Shown: one piece after another, positions 46,884-58,000 of the stretch | How positions within the stretch are numbered: position 1 is the stretch's first letter | Layout of the letters: each line of letters begins with the position of its first letter | Assembly: GCA_037954325.1 (NCBI GenBank) | Contig: JBBMNZ010000015.1 | Coordinates: forward strand, 12,961,501-13,025,500 | Length of the DNA: 64,000 bases | Source: Fistularia commersonii | Lineage: Eukaryota; Chordata; Actinopteri; Syngnathiformes; Fistulariidae | Direction of reading: 5' to 3' | The notes under the pieces: generated by a model | What the model was told of the DNA's origin: nothing | The model's database searches: none | What the model saw: only the letters and a program-made list of their open reading frames with translations | Made by a program: the position numbers and the translations under genes

Positions 46884-49469
46884 TACAGGACTGTCTCAGA
46901 AAATTAGAATATTGTGATAAAGTTCTTTATCTTCTGTAATGCAATTACAAAAACAAAAATGTCATACATTCTGGACTCATTACAACTCAACTGAAATATT
47001 GCAAGCCTTTTATTATTTTAATATTGCTGATTATGGCTTACATCATAAGAAAACTCAAAAATCCTATCTCAAAATATTAGAATATCATGAAAAAGTATTT
47101 TTTGTTTTTTTAATTGCATTACAGAAGATAAAGAGCTTTATCACAATATTCTAATTTTCTGATACAGTCCTATATGTATATATATATCTGAGGAAATGTT
47201 TTTTTTGACTTTATTTAAGAGAACAAAAACACCAATTAACAGTCATCAATCCAGCGTGTCTCCTTACCTTTTGATAATTTGTCAAAGTCAACGTAAAAAC
47301 GCAGCATGAAAGAACCGGTCACAAAGCCAAAAGCTGGACCAATGGAGGTCACTGCCAACAGGATGCCTGGTAAGACACAAGAGGTTATTTTCAGATTTAG
47401 AATCACCATAAAGTCTTACTATTATTTTCAAACAACACTGCATGTTTTTTTTTTCAAGTGTGCAATACAATCACATTTTTGAATCTGGAGTTGATCTGCT
47501 TGTTGCATGTCTACATATTTTCAAAAGTTTTAATTCTAAAAGCCGTCAAACCTGCTTCCAGAGAAACAGAAAAAGGGATTTAATCATTTGAAGGCAAGGA
47601 AATATATTAGTTATAATGCTCCAAAAAGGTAATAAATAGAGTTGATCGAAACAAATGATAAGCAAATTTACAAGACGATGGAAACAGTAAAAATGTTACA
47701 TTATTTTATTTATTTTTTATTTTTTTTGATCTGCAAAAATGTATTTTTCACCTGCCTCCGATACAAACTGCCAGATACTCTAAGGCACACAAGATCCATA
47801 AAAAGGACAAAGATCATACCAATGTACAAGGGTTGGTTCTTCTTGCTGCTGTAATCATCAATGTAGGAAATGCCAAAGGGTTGAACTGGGACACATCCAA
47901 TCCCCAGCAGTAGCTGGGCCATCAGCAGCAGAGGGTAGATCTCCTGTTGAGAAGATCCCGCCTGTTCGTTGCAGCTTTGATCGGACAACGGCGAGGTGAG
48001 GTTCTCTGACCGACAGAGTCCAGAGATGTTTTCGCTTCTGGCTGTCAGGTAACATCAATCAGAAAGTCAAAGTCGCAATTTGTGTTCGGGTCAAAAGACG
48101 AAATATTCATGCCCCCATTAGCATAATAACCCCGCCTTACGGCTAGTTTCTGCAGTTAACAAGCCATCGTAATATAGACCCGTCCAAAAAACTCGCCAGT
48201 TATAGTCATTAGGAATGAAGAGCATTAGGGGTGAAATATCCTCAAGTGAAGAAATACAAGTCCAGTTGCCAAGACAAGAAAATTACGACTTGATCCTCAT
48301 ACTCTAAGACTGAAACAATGAAACAAGAAATGTGTTGTTCTTACAGTCAATGGAATTTGTGTATTTATATGGTTCACTCAGGAAGTGCGGCACCGCCATC
48401 AGCAGGGAGGCTAAACTCGCCAGCAGAGCTCCTCCACCAATAAACATCGGCCTGTGGACTCGACTCCCGAAGAAGCTCACAAACACGATGATGACAGTGT
48501 TTCCCACCTGAGAGACCAAGTAAAGAAAATGGGAAAAGTGCACTTGTGATAACACTGATATAAAAAAACGGAAATTTAGATTTCCTGTAAAATCAGTAAC
48601 CTGCTGATACTGTCATGATATTCGATTTTGATATTAGATGGAAAGAAGTGTGTCAGTTTTTTTAGCTTTAACCTCATTGAAGGATGCCAGAAGGCCAGAC
48701 TTTTGGCTGGAGAGGCCGTATCGTCTTTCGATGGTGGAAATGGAGCTCTTCATGTATCCTGACACCAAAAGCTGCGCCAGTTGCAGCAAACTTTGACAAA
48801 GCACAAAGAACTACAAAGTGGAGAAAGTTTTGAAACAAAACACACACATTACTTTTTTTAGTGGATTTAGTTTGGATTTGAGGACGCATAAATAATAGAG
48901 CAAGAACAAGAACAAGAACAACTTTATTTATCCCGAAGGAAATTGTTGTGGCAGAGTTACAAGAAAAATATAACAATAATAAATAATGGTAGAAAATTGT
49001 ATAAACAGTAAAAAAAAAAAGGAGAAAAAGGGAGAATAAGAAATACAAATAAACTATAAAGTGTTTTAGGTAACAAGTGAAAGATAAGGAGTGCACAAGA
49101 GTATGAAAAAATATAGTACATGTAGCTGTTGTGAAATATTGCACAGTTAAACAGGGTAAACTGTGAACAACAAAAGATTGGTTAAAAAAAAAATAAAAGA
49201 GTAAAGTAGAAACTTTTCAAGTATTATCCTTTCAATTAAGTTTAATAAAATGACTCACACTTTAAATTTTTTCCCCTCTCAGTAGTGACTTGGCTCTTCA
49301 GAAAGTCAAAAAGCACCCAAGTTATTGAGCATATTTTAACTTTAGCTTTTGAGATTGAAAAGTCCAATGAAAATAAATTCATCTTCTAAATCAAAGATCT
49401 AACCTTTATGCTACTGAAGGGGTTCCAGTGCCTCAGGGGGGTCTGCGACCGGACCAGGTCAGAGGTCAT
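39009..49469 (-). CDS. slco2b1: Solute carrier organic anion transporter 2B1, 14 coding exons
   Basis: Minus-strand coding exons: 49469-49404, 48810-48673, 48507-48345, 48041-47820, 47366-47268, 46117-45987, 44529-44442, 44231-44067, 43964-43775, 43557-43413, 42816-42656, 41479-41415, 40610-40490, 39204-39009. Phases match throughout; 1950 nt, 649 aa (human 709). The ATG is the first after an in-frame TGA eight codons upstream. FVLCQSLLQLAQLLVSGYMK (TM1), SGLLASFNEVGNT, QPFGISYIDDY and the OATP signature DLRWVGAWWLGFL are present, with 12 membrane segments expected. These blocks match SLCO2B1 better than other OATPs I recall. Function in the family: sodium-independent uptake of organic anions such as steroid sulfates at the plasma membrane. 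Exon 10-11 encodes the Cys-rich Kazal-like loop. Intron 13 has a GC donor. The cytoplasmic N- and C-termini are short and charged. Confidence 0.93.
39230..39933. mobile_element. hAT-like element, longer copy (slco2b1 intron 13)
   Basis: Right end GTTTGGGGACCGCTG and the left part (ATTATTAATGAAATAAATAACAC, CTTTTCAAGTTTTTCACAAA) match the family at 215-752 and 29942-30532. The middle (39410-39800) is extra sequence that may be the remains of a transposase gene on the minus strand; no intact frame. Confidence 0.6.
40484..40489 (-). other. slco2b1: GC splice donor of slco2b1 intron 13
   Basis: Minus strand reads CAGAG|GCAAGT, the exact GC-AG donor consensus. The exon ends in phase 2 (AG) and the next exon (39204) starts G TTC TTG, giving RQR-FLGLQ as in the family. 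The only nearby GT (CAA|GTCACA, 4 bases on) would leave the frame. Confidence 0.85.
40611..41414 (-). other. slco2b1 intron 12
   Basis: AT-rich intron, GTGAGT-type donor at 41414, CTTTGCAG acceptor. No repeat or gene recognised. Confidence 0.6.
42131..42417. mobile_element. Tc1-type MITE, copy 4 (slco2b1 intron 11)
   Basis: Starts TACAGGACTGTCTCAGAAAA and ends TCTGAGTCCTGTA. The sequence to its right (42418-42598) is shared, inverted, with 59132-59313. Confidence 0.85.
42656..43557 (-). CDS. slco2b1: slco2b1 exons 10-11: Kazal-like extracellular loop 5
   Basis: Exon 10 (43557-43413) reads SCSADCGCSLEAFDPVCGSD and then SPCHAGC; exon 11 (42816-42656) continues NFTMCHC and TCGSGCSH before the next membrane segment. 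Ten cysteines are spaced as in the disulfide-rich loop between TM9 and TM10 of OATPs, and NFT is a glycosylation site. Exon 9 joins through AG|C, needing the donor at 43774 rather than the GT six bases earlier. Confidence 0.88.
44930..45530 (+). mobile_element. LINE fragment C (slco2b1 intron 6)
   Basis: Plus-strand remnants of the same LINE as at 3.7 kb: REERRGIKVSHSEREYKC-like frames at about 45060-45115 and KMLRLFFGVNVRMNMIRNES near 45400-45460 (equivalent to KMLRFSLGVTRTDRVRNES). Heavily decayed. Confidence 0.65.
46178..46490. mobile_element. hAT-like family-2 copy, inverted (slco2b1 intron 5)
   Basis: Starts AGGGGTGAGCAATTATTTTG, holds CTAGGTATCATGTAAATTGA and ends near TGGCTGTAAAATACCCAGG. 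Reverse complement of the 26.1-27.0 kb copies. It ends about 60 bp from the exon 6 acceptor. Confidence 0.65.
46825..46879. repeat. (AT)n microsatellite
   Basis: About 27 AT units, directly before a MITE copy. Confidence 0.9.
46884..47173. mobile_element. Tc1-type MITE, copy 5 (slco2b1 intron 5)
   Basis: TACAGGACTGTCTCAGAAAA at the left and CTGATACAGTCCTATA at the right. It is inserted at the edge of an (AT)n tract, as expected for a TA-targeting element. Confidence 0.8.
48899..49145 (-). repeat. LINE 3'-end-like repeat, copy 5, inverted (slco2b1 intron 1)
   Basis: AACAACTTTATTTATCCCGA and the following A-rich blocks are the reverse complement of the plus-strand copies. Confidence 0.65.
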
Positions 49470-51540
49470 GATGATGTCTTCGGCCTCATTTCAAATACAA
49501 TGCATGCGGGAGAAGAACAACCACAAGTTAATCAAAAGATTCTCATGTCTGTCAAACTGTACACTAGAATTATTTCCATTTATTTATTACCTTTCATCAT
49601 TAAATCTTAATTGCAGATGACCGTATTTCTACATGCAGGTTTCTAAAACACAATGTTTATTTCACGTATTCATGTCAAATCATTCAGCCGTGCTCTGCAA
49701 GGTGCATGAACGATGTTTCAACATGTAGAAACTTGATGACCGCGTCACACACACCATGCAGAACGTCACTGCAGCACTGAGACGCTCCTTCAGCAACTGA
49801 CTGAAGTGTCTTATAGCTGCTGTTTGGCTTTTTTAACACCGATCTCTGCCCTTAAATAGACTTTTTCATTCATTCTTTCATTTACCCATGCATCCGTTCC
49901 CCCAGATACCCATAGGTGTTGTTGCTGTAAGCATTGTTGTATGCGGCTAGTTTTCGCTTCTTCTCATGTTTATATTCTTTATTTTTATTTCTTGTTTATT
50001 TTTCTTTTTTTTTTACATTTTTCTGATAATTATATATCTTAGTGATTGCACTTTATTTACTACTGATATGTGTAAATTAAAATTCGCCATACTTGGAATG
50101 ATAAGCAATAATATATTTTAATATATTCTATTCTTTCAAAAGAAAAACGCCCTTTGCTTCTACATTATGTAGGTGCAAAAATAAGAGAATTGTTCCTCAT
50201 CCCCTTTGTTCTTATTCCAATTGTTCTAATTTTTCAAACTTTCACAACATACTTACTTTTCTCTGTCAATCTTATATTGCCCATAATTTAAGGATTTTCT
50301 GGGTTTATCATCTATGATTTACATTGCATTTTTTTATTATATTGAATTTATTTACCCACTTTTCCCTCCATGTTTCACTTTGAGTTACCATCTATAGAGC
50401 CGTGCTTTTGATTTGAACTTGGATTTTAGTTCTGTCTTTAGCCAGTTTTAGCTTTTTCTGCTTTATCATGTAGGTCTCTGCATTTTCTAGATTTTTTTAG
50501 CTTGTTTGTTTGTTTGTTTTTTGTTTACAGTGGCCTTAGCCCCTTCCTGTGTGATGCTGATAGTTAATTTTAGTGTTCCTTGCGTTCTTTTTACATAACA
50601 TATAAGGTGTTCTTTCTTTTGTAAGGATGTACTGTCATTATAGAATGCACCAGTCCCCTGTAGATTTTGTCAGGCAAAGAATTTAAAAAAAAAAAAGTTT
50701 GAATGGATCAGACCATGTGAAATATTTGTTCTGTCAAAAACTTGCACTTTGTCATTTTTAACTAAAACCATTGCATCCCAAACTGCATGTAAGAGCATAC
50801 ATGTGCGTTTGTCAATTTCTGTGGCCAGCAGATGGCACCATGAGTAAAAGTAAAAGTTTACTCTGACAAAATTAAACTAATGCCTGTATTTTACGTTTTT
50901 ATGTCACCTAACGTTTTGTTAAGCAGAATCACTGCAGCAACATGTCTAAATGTTGTCTGGTAGATAGTGAGTGACAATGACAAAGCTTATGACAGACGAG
51001 GAGACCATGAAAAAGGAAATAACATCTCAGAGGAGGTCAGTTGCTCTTTGCTTTACATTTTTATGAAAAGGAAAAATAACCCTCAAGAAACAGTTCAGCC
51101 ATTTAAGATACAAGACACAAACAAAAAGAAGTTTGGACTCACAGTGAAGCTGAAGAACAGCGGCCTGATACGCTTTATCTGTTTGAATAAGAAAAAAAAA
51201 TCCCTGCAGTTAAGACAGGTCAGAAGTTCTCAGAGTAAGCGCTGAAGTTCCAAACCCAAGATAGAGGAGGAGTTACTGCATGGCTGGAATTTCAACTCCG
51301 GTGCTTGGAAAGAAGGAAGTTAAAGGGCAATCATATCACTTTGGCAAAAACAAAGAGAACAACGAACGTGCGTATGCCCAAAAATAAGAAGAAAATCTAA
51401 ATTTTTCACCTCTCTAATGCTCAGCAGTTGCTGTCTAGCTGCAGAGCATAAGATGATCCATATATAATGGCAAAACAAATTTAACAGGGAATTCTGTTTT
51501 TTTTTTTTTGTGTTGTTGTTGTGTAGGAAAATACACATAT
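49470..51540 (-). other. slco2b1 upstream region
   Basis: AT-rich. It must hold the 5' UTR and promoter. A possible non-coding exon lies near 51145-51195 on the minus strand (CAG-flanked, followed by CACT|GTGAGT), but support is weak. No other gene recognised. Confidence 0.3.
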
Positions 51541-52440
51541 TCTGTGGAAAAAATGAAGCCAGGTACAAAATTTCTCACCAGGACAATTACGGCTAATGTG
51601 ATCAGGGAGACGAGTAAAGTAGGAGAGTACTTGATGTGTTGTCTTGAAGGAATGTAGATAAGGAGATTTGGTGGAAGAATGAGGAAGTACAGGAGTATTT
51701 CTGGAGAAAGAGGTTGGCAAAGAACATATGGGACACTGAGGGGAGATGCAGTGCAGGGAAAATGGAGGGGTAACAAAGGCCAAACAAAGGGTATATGATG
51801 ACTTGTATGCTCAGTAGGACAGTAAGGAGGGCGGGAATGATCTAGAGAGATAGTGACGGAAAGGACATGCAGCAGGTTCAGGCAATTAGGGATGGAGAGG
51901 AAAATGCATTTAAAGATGGCGAACAAGTGATGAGAGGACGCAAAGAGTACTTTGAAGAGGAAAATGAAAGGGAGACAAGGGTGGAGGAGGTGACTTGTGG
52001 GCCATGATGTAGCAGAGATCAGCAAAAGTGAAGTGAGGAAGGAAGGTAGCGGATAAAGAATGGAAAGGGGTTTAGTCCTGTTCATATACCTGTAGAGGTA
52101 TGGAAATTTCCAGGAGAGGTGGCAGTGGAGTGCCTGGTTAGATTATTCAACAGGATCTTAGAGAGAGAGGCGATGTATGAGGAATGGAGAAGAAGTGTGA
52201 TGGTGCCCATTTTTAAGACCAAAAGAGATATGCAGAATTGCAGAGCAGGAATCAGCTGGAGGATAATTTCGAGAGGTGGAAGTTTGCCCTTGAAAGGAGA
52301 GGAATGAAAGGCAGCCGAGACAGAATACATGTCTGTGAAAGAGAGGGACGCAAGAGGAAGGTCCAGGCTGCAGGGTGTGGAGATAAAGAAAGTGGAGGAT
52401 TTTAAGTACTTAGTGTTAACTGTCCAGAGGAGACCTGGGC
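51541..52440 (+). mobile_element. LINE reverse transcriptase fragment D, internally deleted
   Basis: Plus strand: decayed upstream pol sequence, then VECLVRLFNRILEREAMYEE and WRRSVMVPIFKTKRDMQNC (52120-52240), a reverse-transcriptase domain start. It jumps to TEYMSVKERDARGRSRLQG and VEDFKYLVLTVQ (52322-52425), skipping the catalytic FADD region. Confidence 0.75.
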
Positions 52441-52620
52441 ATTTTACGGCCACATCCGGCAGGTTTTGCTTTTTTTATGCGGCTGACCATACAATTTTCT
52501 TTGAATATTAAAAGAAGTATTTTCAATCAAAATTGAATTTAGAAACTCCTTTATTTTATCTTATTTTATTTGATTTTATTTTATTCTGTTTTATTTTTCA
52601 GTTAACGGTTCTGTAAGTCA
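52430..52620. repeat. hAT family-2 fragment
   Basis: CCTGGGCATTTTACGGCCAC, TTTTCTTTGAATATTAAAAG and GAATTTAGAAACTCCTTT match the head of the 26.1-27.0 kb copies. Confidence 0.55.
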
Positions 52621-54351
52621 AAAAAAAGTTTATAGTTTAAATAAGGATTTCATTTTTTTTTTTTTCAGGCAAAATTATAAATCTTTTCTGTTAAAAAACA
52701 ATCTTAATAAAGTTATTCGTTGTGGCAACTTGAACTATATTACTTTTTTTCCTTTCTTTAATGCTAATAAGGATACCATTTTCTGCAGAGGTGTACATAT
52801 AAAAATTTTATAGACAAATAAAGTGAATGTTTTCATGACAGAAAATAATTTAGAAGCACTGCTATACAATAAATCACTATCATCAGTTTCTTCACTTTTT
52901 CACATTTCCACTTTGCTCATTTTGAATTCCTATGTATTGAGTGACTTTTTCATATATAGGTTATACTTTATACATTTATGATTTTAGGAGTAAGTTAATC
53001 CTTAGTGTTGAGACTCAGCTTTTATTGAAAAAAGGATCAGTATAAAATTTCCAACAGCCTGAATACAATGTTCATTTACAAACCATTTTTTCTTGATGCA
53101 GACTTTTTAATTAATGAAATATGAATGACATTTTGAGGATATGATTTATTACAAAATAGTTCATGGTACATAACCCTAAATACAAGCCTCAGAGGAGGAA
53201 ATACAGAGGTTTCACATGCTAATAAATACCACTGTCAAACTGTTTAGCTTTAGTATAAATATCAACAAATTATTTAATATCATTTTAAATGGCAGATCTT
53301 TTTCACTAAGAAATCTTTAATTGTTTAATAACCTGCAGTATGATAAACACAATGCAGGATACACACAAAACTTGCAAATACTATTTGAATAGTAAAGACA
53401 GAAATTGTGACATAATGTGACATAACGTAAGACTATATAACAACACATACACAGCACACAGGATTTCATGTGTGATGAGTTGAGTATTTCTGATTCTAAT
53501 TCTGAAAAAATTACATGACACATCCCTTTCTTTTTCATTTGAAATTTTATTTAAATGACATACAATGATTAAATCTGCAAATCCTTTTTCTTTTTAAGTC
53601 ATTATTTCTTTACACTTATGTGACATGAAGAAACATTCCACAATGTTTTTTCTCAAAGAAATCAGACACTGTAAAACCGCATGCAAGTATATATTGTGAA
53701 AAATTGAGAACGGGCATTTAGTTTCTCATCAGCATCGTTCATCATGTCGATCATGTCACAATGATTCATGCAAAAAAAATAATCAGTATGTTCACTCAAC
53801 TGTCTTCATGCACATGTATGCATGTGATGAGTAGATTCATCTGAAGTTAAATGGCTGTATGTTAAAATTAGCAAGACATTATCAAAGAGTAAATTTAATA
53901 TTAAAAGCAAATATCTTTTTTTTTTTTTTTTTTTTGAAGATATCCCCAAACAAAGAGCATTGGGGCTATGTTAGATTTCTTATGATAAAATGTTTGCTAA
54001 TGACTATGCAACACCTGGTTTGCATGTTTCACAAACTTTTAATTAAAAGTGAAATTTAATTTCTTTCTATTTTAGAGAAGACACAAAATATAAATCTGTA
54101 GCAAGGACTCAGAGCTTTTCGATTTAAATGTTCTGTATCCTACCAGACCTTTTCCAATAGAATTTAGAAAGGCGTTGTTCAAAAGTCGTATATTAAGGTG
54201 AGCAATAAATTAAGCTTAGTTAGTAGGCTGTAAACAAATAGGACTGAGAAAATGTGCACGTTTGAAACCAAATAGGGGTCATTTCATTAAAATGCACACA
54301 ATTTGAGTTTGATGGAACACAATTATTTACAAGCATTATGATTTTATAAAA
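52621..54351. other. AT-rich region, partly chrna10 3' UTR
   Basis: No coding sequence or repeat family recognised. Several AATAAA signals occur on the minus strand (for example around 53547), but I cannot choose the one used by chrna10. Confidence 0.35.
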
Positions 54352-55064
54352 TCAGATCGCTTTCCCTAGGATAAGAATGCTCATGAAGAAGACCATAATG
54401 AAAAATAGCCACATAAAGAAACGATCCATGACCTTGGCGACCTTCCTCCATTCGCCGATGCGCAGCTGTGTCGATTTTTGGTCCTGGTATGAGCTCACAA
54501 TATATTCAATGTTTCTTTGAAGTCCTTGGTGTTGGCAAACACACTGGCATCTCACTAAGATTTCCTTTTCCCTTTCTTCACCTCTGACGCCTTTTTTTTC
54601 GTCCATGTACTCTCTGACCCTTCTCTGTGAATGCTCCCCGAGCGCGTCTTCTCCCCCAGCCGTCGGCTCCTCCTCTTTCTGGTCAATAGTCACAAAAAGA
54701 TCATCTTTCCGATCAGCGCGATGGATTAAATTCTTCCCCAACTTCCCAGACTCTTCCTCTTCCGTTTGTCTCCCCCACACCTGCCAGTTCACTTCCCACT
54801 TTTGTCCTCTTGCATCGCTACCGTTACCCGACGGAGCTCCCGTCTCATCCTGTGACATGGGTTGTTTTCGGGGGGATGATCTGCTAAAGCATTCGTCACC
54901 CACTTCGTTGACAAAAAAGATGCGGGCCAGATGGTTCAGAATGAAACGCTGCACCCAGTCTGGGACCGGCCGTGCTTCTGGCCCACAGTGGTGTATATTC
55001 ATGATGAAGATGGTAAGCGCTGTTGATGCGGTGACCATCGTCATAGTGGCAATGTAGTATTTTC
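54352..55064 (-). CDS. chrna10: chrna10 last exon: M3, long cytoplasmic loop, M4
   Basis: 713-nt exon. After M3 and NIHHCGPEARPVPDW, about 150 residues of intracellular loop are rich in Glu, Lys, Arg and Gln (for example QTEEEESGKLGKN, REEREKE-type runs) before EWRKVAKVMDRFF and M4. Human alpha-10 has a much shorter loop, about 85 residues by memory. The protein ends LGKAI, TGA on the minus strand at 54354-54352. Confidence 0.85.
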
Positions 55065-58000
55065 CTATTTGGAAAGGAAGGGGAAAGATCTTTAAAATGA
55101 AATCACACAATACCAGAAGCTACAGAGGTTCTCAAAAAGGAGCAAATATGGACAGAAGTGTATTAAAATGATGATAAAAACAAAGCATTTGCAGAATTTC
55201 CGTCTATTTTTATCAGCCTATGTGATAAAAACTGTCCTGTAAAAGGGAAGAGAAAGAATAAATCATGGAAAGCCAAGGGTAAAAGCCTAGCCTATCTATG
55301 GTACTCCAGAATTGATATAAAATGAAAAACTTCACAAAAATGGATTACCACTACAAAGAATTAAAACAGCACAAAAATAGTATGCAGGGTATTTGGTTTT
55401 TTTTTTATTAAATTTTTATTATTTATCTTATAATTATATTTAATTTCATTTTTTTAAATTTAATTTGAATACTTATTTAATACTAGTACTAAATCAAAAA
55501 CAAAAAAAACAAAAATCAAAGTATTCTATTAGAAATAATCAAACTATAATTCCCAAAACAAGAGGCTGTAAATGCATTCAAATATTTTGTGAATGTTGCT
55601 TATAATTTAGCCAAAGAAATGGTGAACCTGAATTAAAAAAATCATATGGATGAAAGCGTTATTACAACCAACCACCATTCATTCTTTATTAAGAAAATAG
55701 CAGAGAAAGAACAAATTGATGTCGAAAATAATTTTAAGAATAAAACATATTGTAGCAAGTCACAAATGTCGGGGTTTATGTCGATGCTTGTTTTCGGTGT
55801 GATTTTGGGGTTGCAGGGAATTTTGTGGGTGTGGTTTGGGGTGCAAGAATTTCTGTTGTTTGTTTACCTGGAATTGGGCGGGAACAGTTATATATATATT
55901 CATATATATAAATATATACAAATATATGAATAAATATATATGAATATTGATATGACATTAGCGTATCATATTATAGCTATACTTCGGAACCATATCGGCA
56001 ACCGGTCACTCCAAAATGTCACATTTCCCAACCAAGAGAAATAGCAAAAGTCCTTCTAACATTCAGGAATGGAAACAAACACCATTTTTTGGACTACAGA
56101 GTCGATTTCTCTGCTTCCACAGTTCTCAAGAAATTTTAGAAAATCTTCCAGCTGAAATTCTGATCACTTACTTCCACCGACATAGACCTTTTTCAGACAG
56201 AGCAATCGCAAGTCCGGAGTAAAGACACCTCTTTCAGTGCGTTTAAGTGAAGCTTTTTGACCTATTTGTCCTATTACATCTCTTTGCTTTGTCTTTGAAA
56301 TCGCATCACTAAACACCTACTGGACTTGATAATTTGACGACGAAATAATTCTCACCTATCAGTGGAACGCTCTCAGAGGGGGGCATACTCTCTGCCACCA
56401 GCAGCTGAAACACAGTTAGGGCTAAGAGCACCGTGACTCCCAAAGAAACCTTTTCCCCGGAGTCGGCCGGCAGGTAAAAGCCCAGGGGAGCCAAGAAAGA
56501 GATCATCATGCAGGGGATGAGCAAGTTGAAGATGTAGAAGGACGCGCGTCTCTTGAGGTGCAGGGTGAAGGTGATGTCTGGGTACGGATCTGAGCAGCAT
56601 CCGTACAAAATGACGTTCTTCTTGGCCGGCATGCCCAGAACCTAGATTGAAGAAGGCAAGTTGAAAAGCTCAAACTCATTCTGGTTAAAATCAATAAGGC
56701 AGTCACTCACTTCCCACTCCACGTTCGGGACGAAGTCGGCTAAGTCGGCGCTGTCCAGAGCGTTGAACAGATCCATCTGGTTGCCATTGTGAGTCCACGA
56801 GCCAAAGGTGAGATGGCACTGCTGCATGTCGAAAGGGAAGAAGGCCACATCCACGGAACAGGAACTCTTTGTGATGGCCGGTTGGTCCCACATGACCTGG
56901 CCGTCGTTTCGGATAACAACATTGGTTTCCATGGAGCTGGAGAACTCATCGTCTGCACTGTGGAAGATACAGGAGACGCAGGAAGGAATAGTCTACTTCT
57001 TACAGTCTGCAAATCAGGAAAAAAAAAAACTGGTGTTACAAAAGCCACACAGATAGGCATAACCATTTTTTGTCACAAATTGGGATTGTTATTGGATGTC
57101 AGCCCCCTTGACATCAAATTAGGCTGTGTGTGGCCCCGGACAAAAATTAGTTTGACACCCCTGATCTAGAGAGATGGAGGCATGTCCTGGAAATTACATA
57201 AGTCAGCTGCAACAAGACAGAATATATTGTATGTTTATTTTGTGAATGAGAGGGACCCAAGTGGAATACTTAGATTGAATGGGGTAGAGATGGACAAGAA
57301 GGGCAATTTTAATTACCTCGAGTCAACAGTGCAGGGTAACAAAAAGTTTGGAAAAGAGTTGAAGATATGCACGCAGGCATGTTGGAACAGGTATCAGGAA
57401 TGAGTATCAACCAGAATGCAAGGTCTAGCGCACAAGATAATTCTGTTGAGTGACAGTTTCACTGTAGAAAAAACAGGAGGCAGAGCTAAAGGATCGCAAG
57501 GATGAGAATGTTGGGGTTCTCTTTGGTAGTGACGAGGATGGTAAGGAGCAGGAATGGCCCCCTTGCAGATGCTCCACATTTGAGATGTTTTGGAGATAAA
57601 GTCAAAGAGGCCAGACTGAGATAGTTTGGGCATGTTCATAGGAGGGAGAAGGAATATCTCAGTATATCTCAGTTGGAACTGCCAGGTAGGAGGCCTAGAA
57701 TGAAAGAGGACATGAAGGCTGTTGCAAAAATGCAGAGAATAGGGATAGATGGGGGTAGATGGCCATGATCAACAGGGTGCACACAGGGTGCAGTCAGGGG
57801 AGGCAGGAGAGGCTGTGCCTCACTTGCCAATCTTGGACCGGAAAAAAAATGGAAATAAAAAACAATGAAAAGGTTCTATTTATTAGTGATTTCCATTAAA
57901 AAGGTATTTTATATTTAACTTCACCAGTTTTAGATTTTTTGTTCAAAATGGCTGGATTTTCACATTTACTATTCGAATACTGAGAACAGACGTGCGGTGA

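Noticed and set aside
51435..52085. Minus-strand ORF of 216 codons
   Set aside because: Antisense shadow of LINE fragment D.
54605..55057. Plus-strand ORF of 150 codons
   Set aside because: Antisense shadow of the chrna10 last exon.
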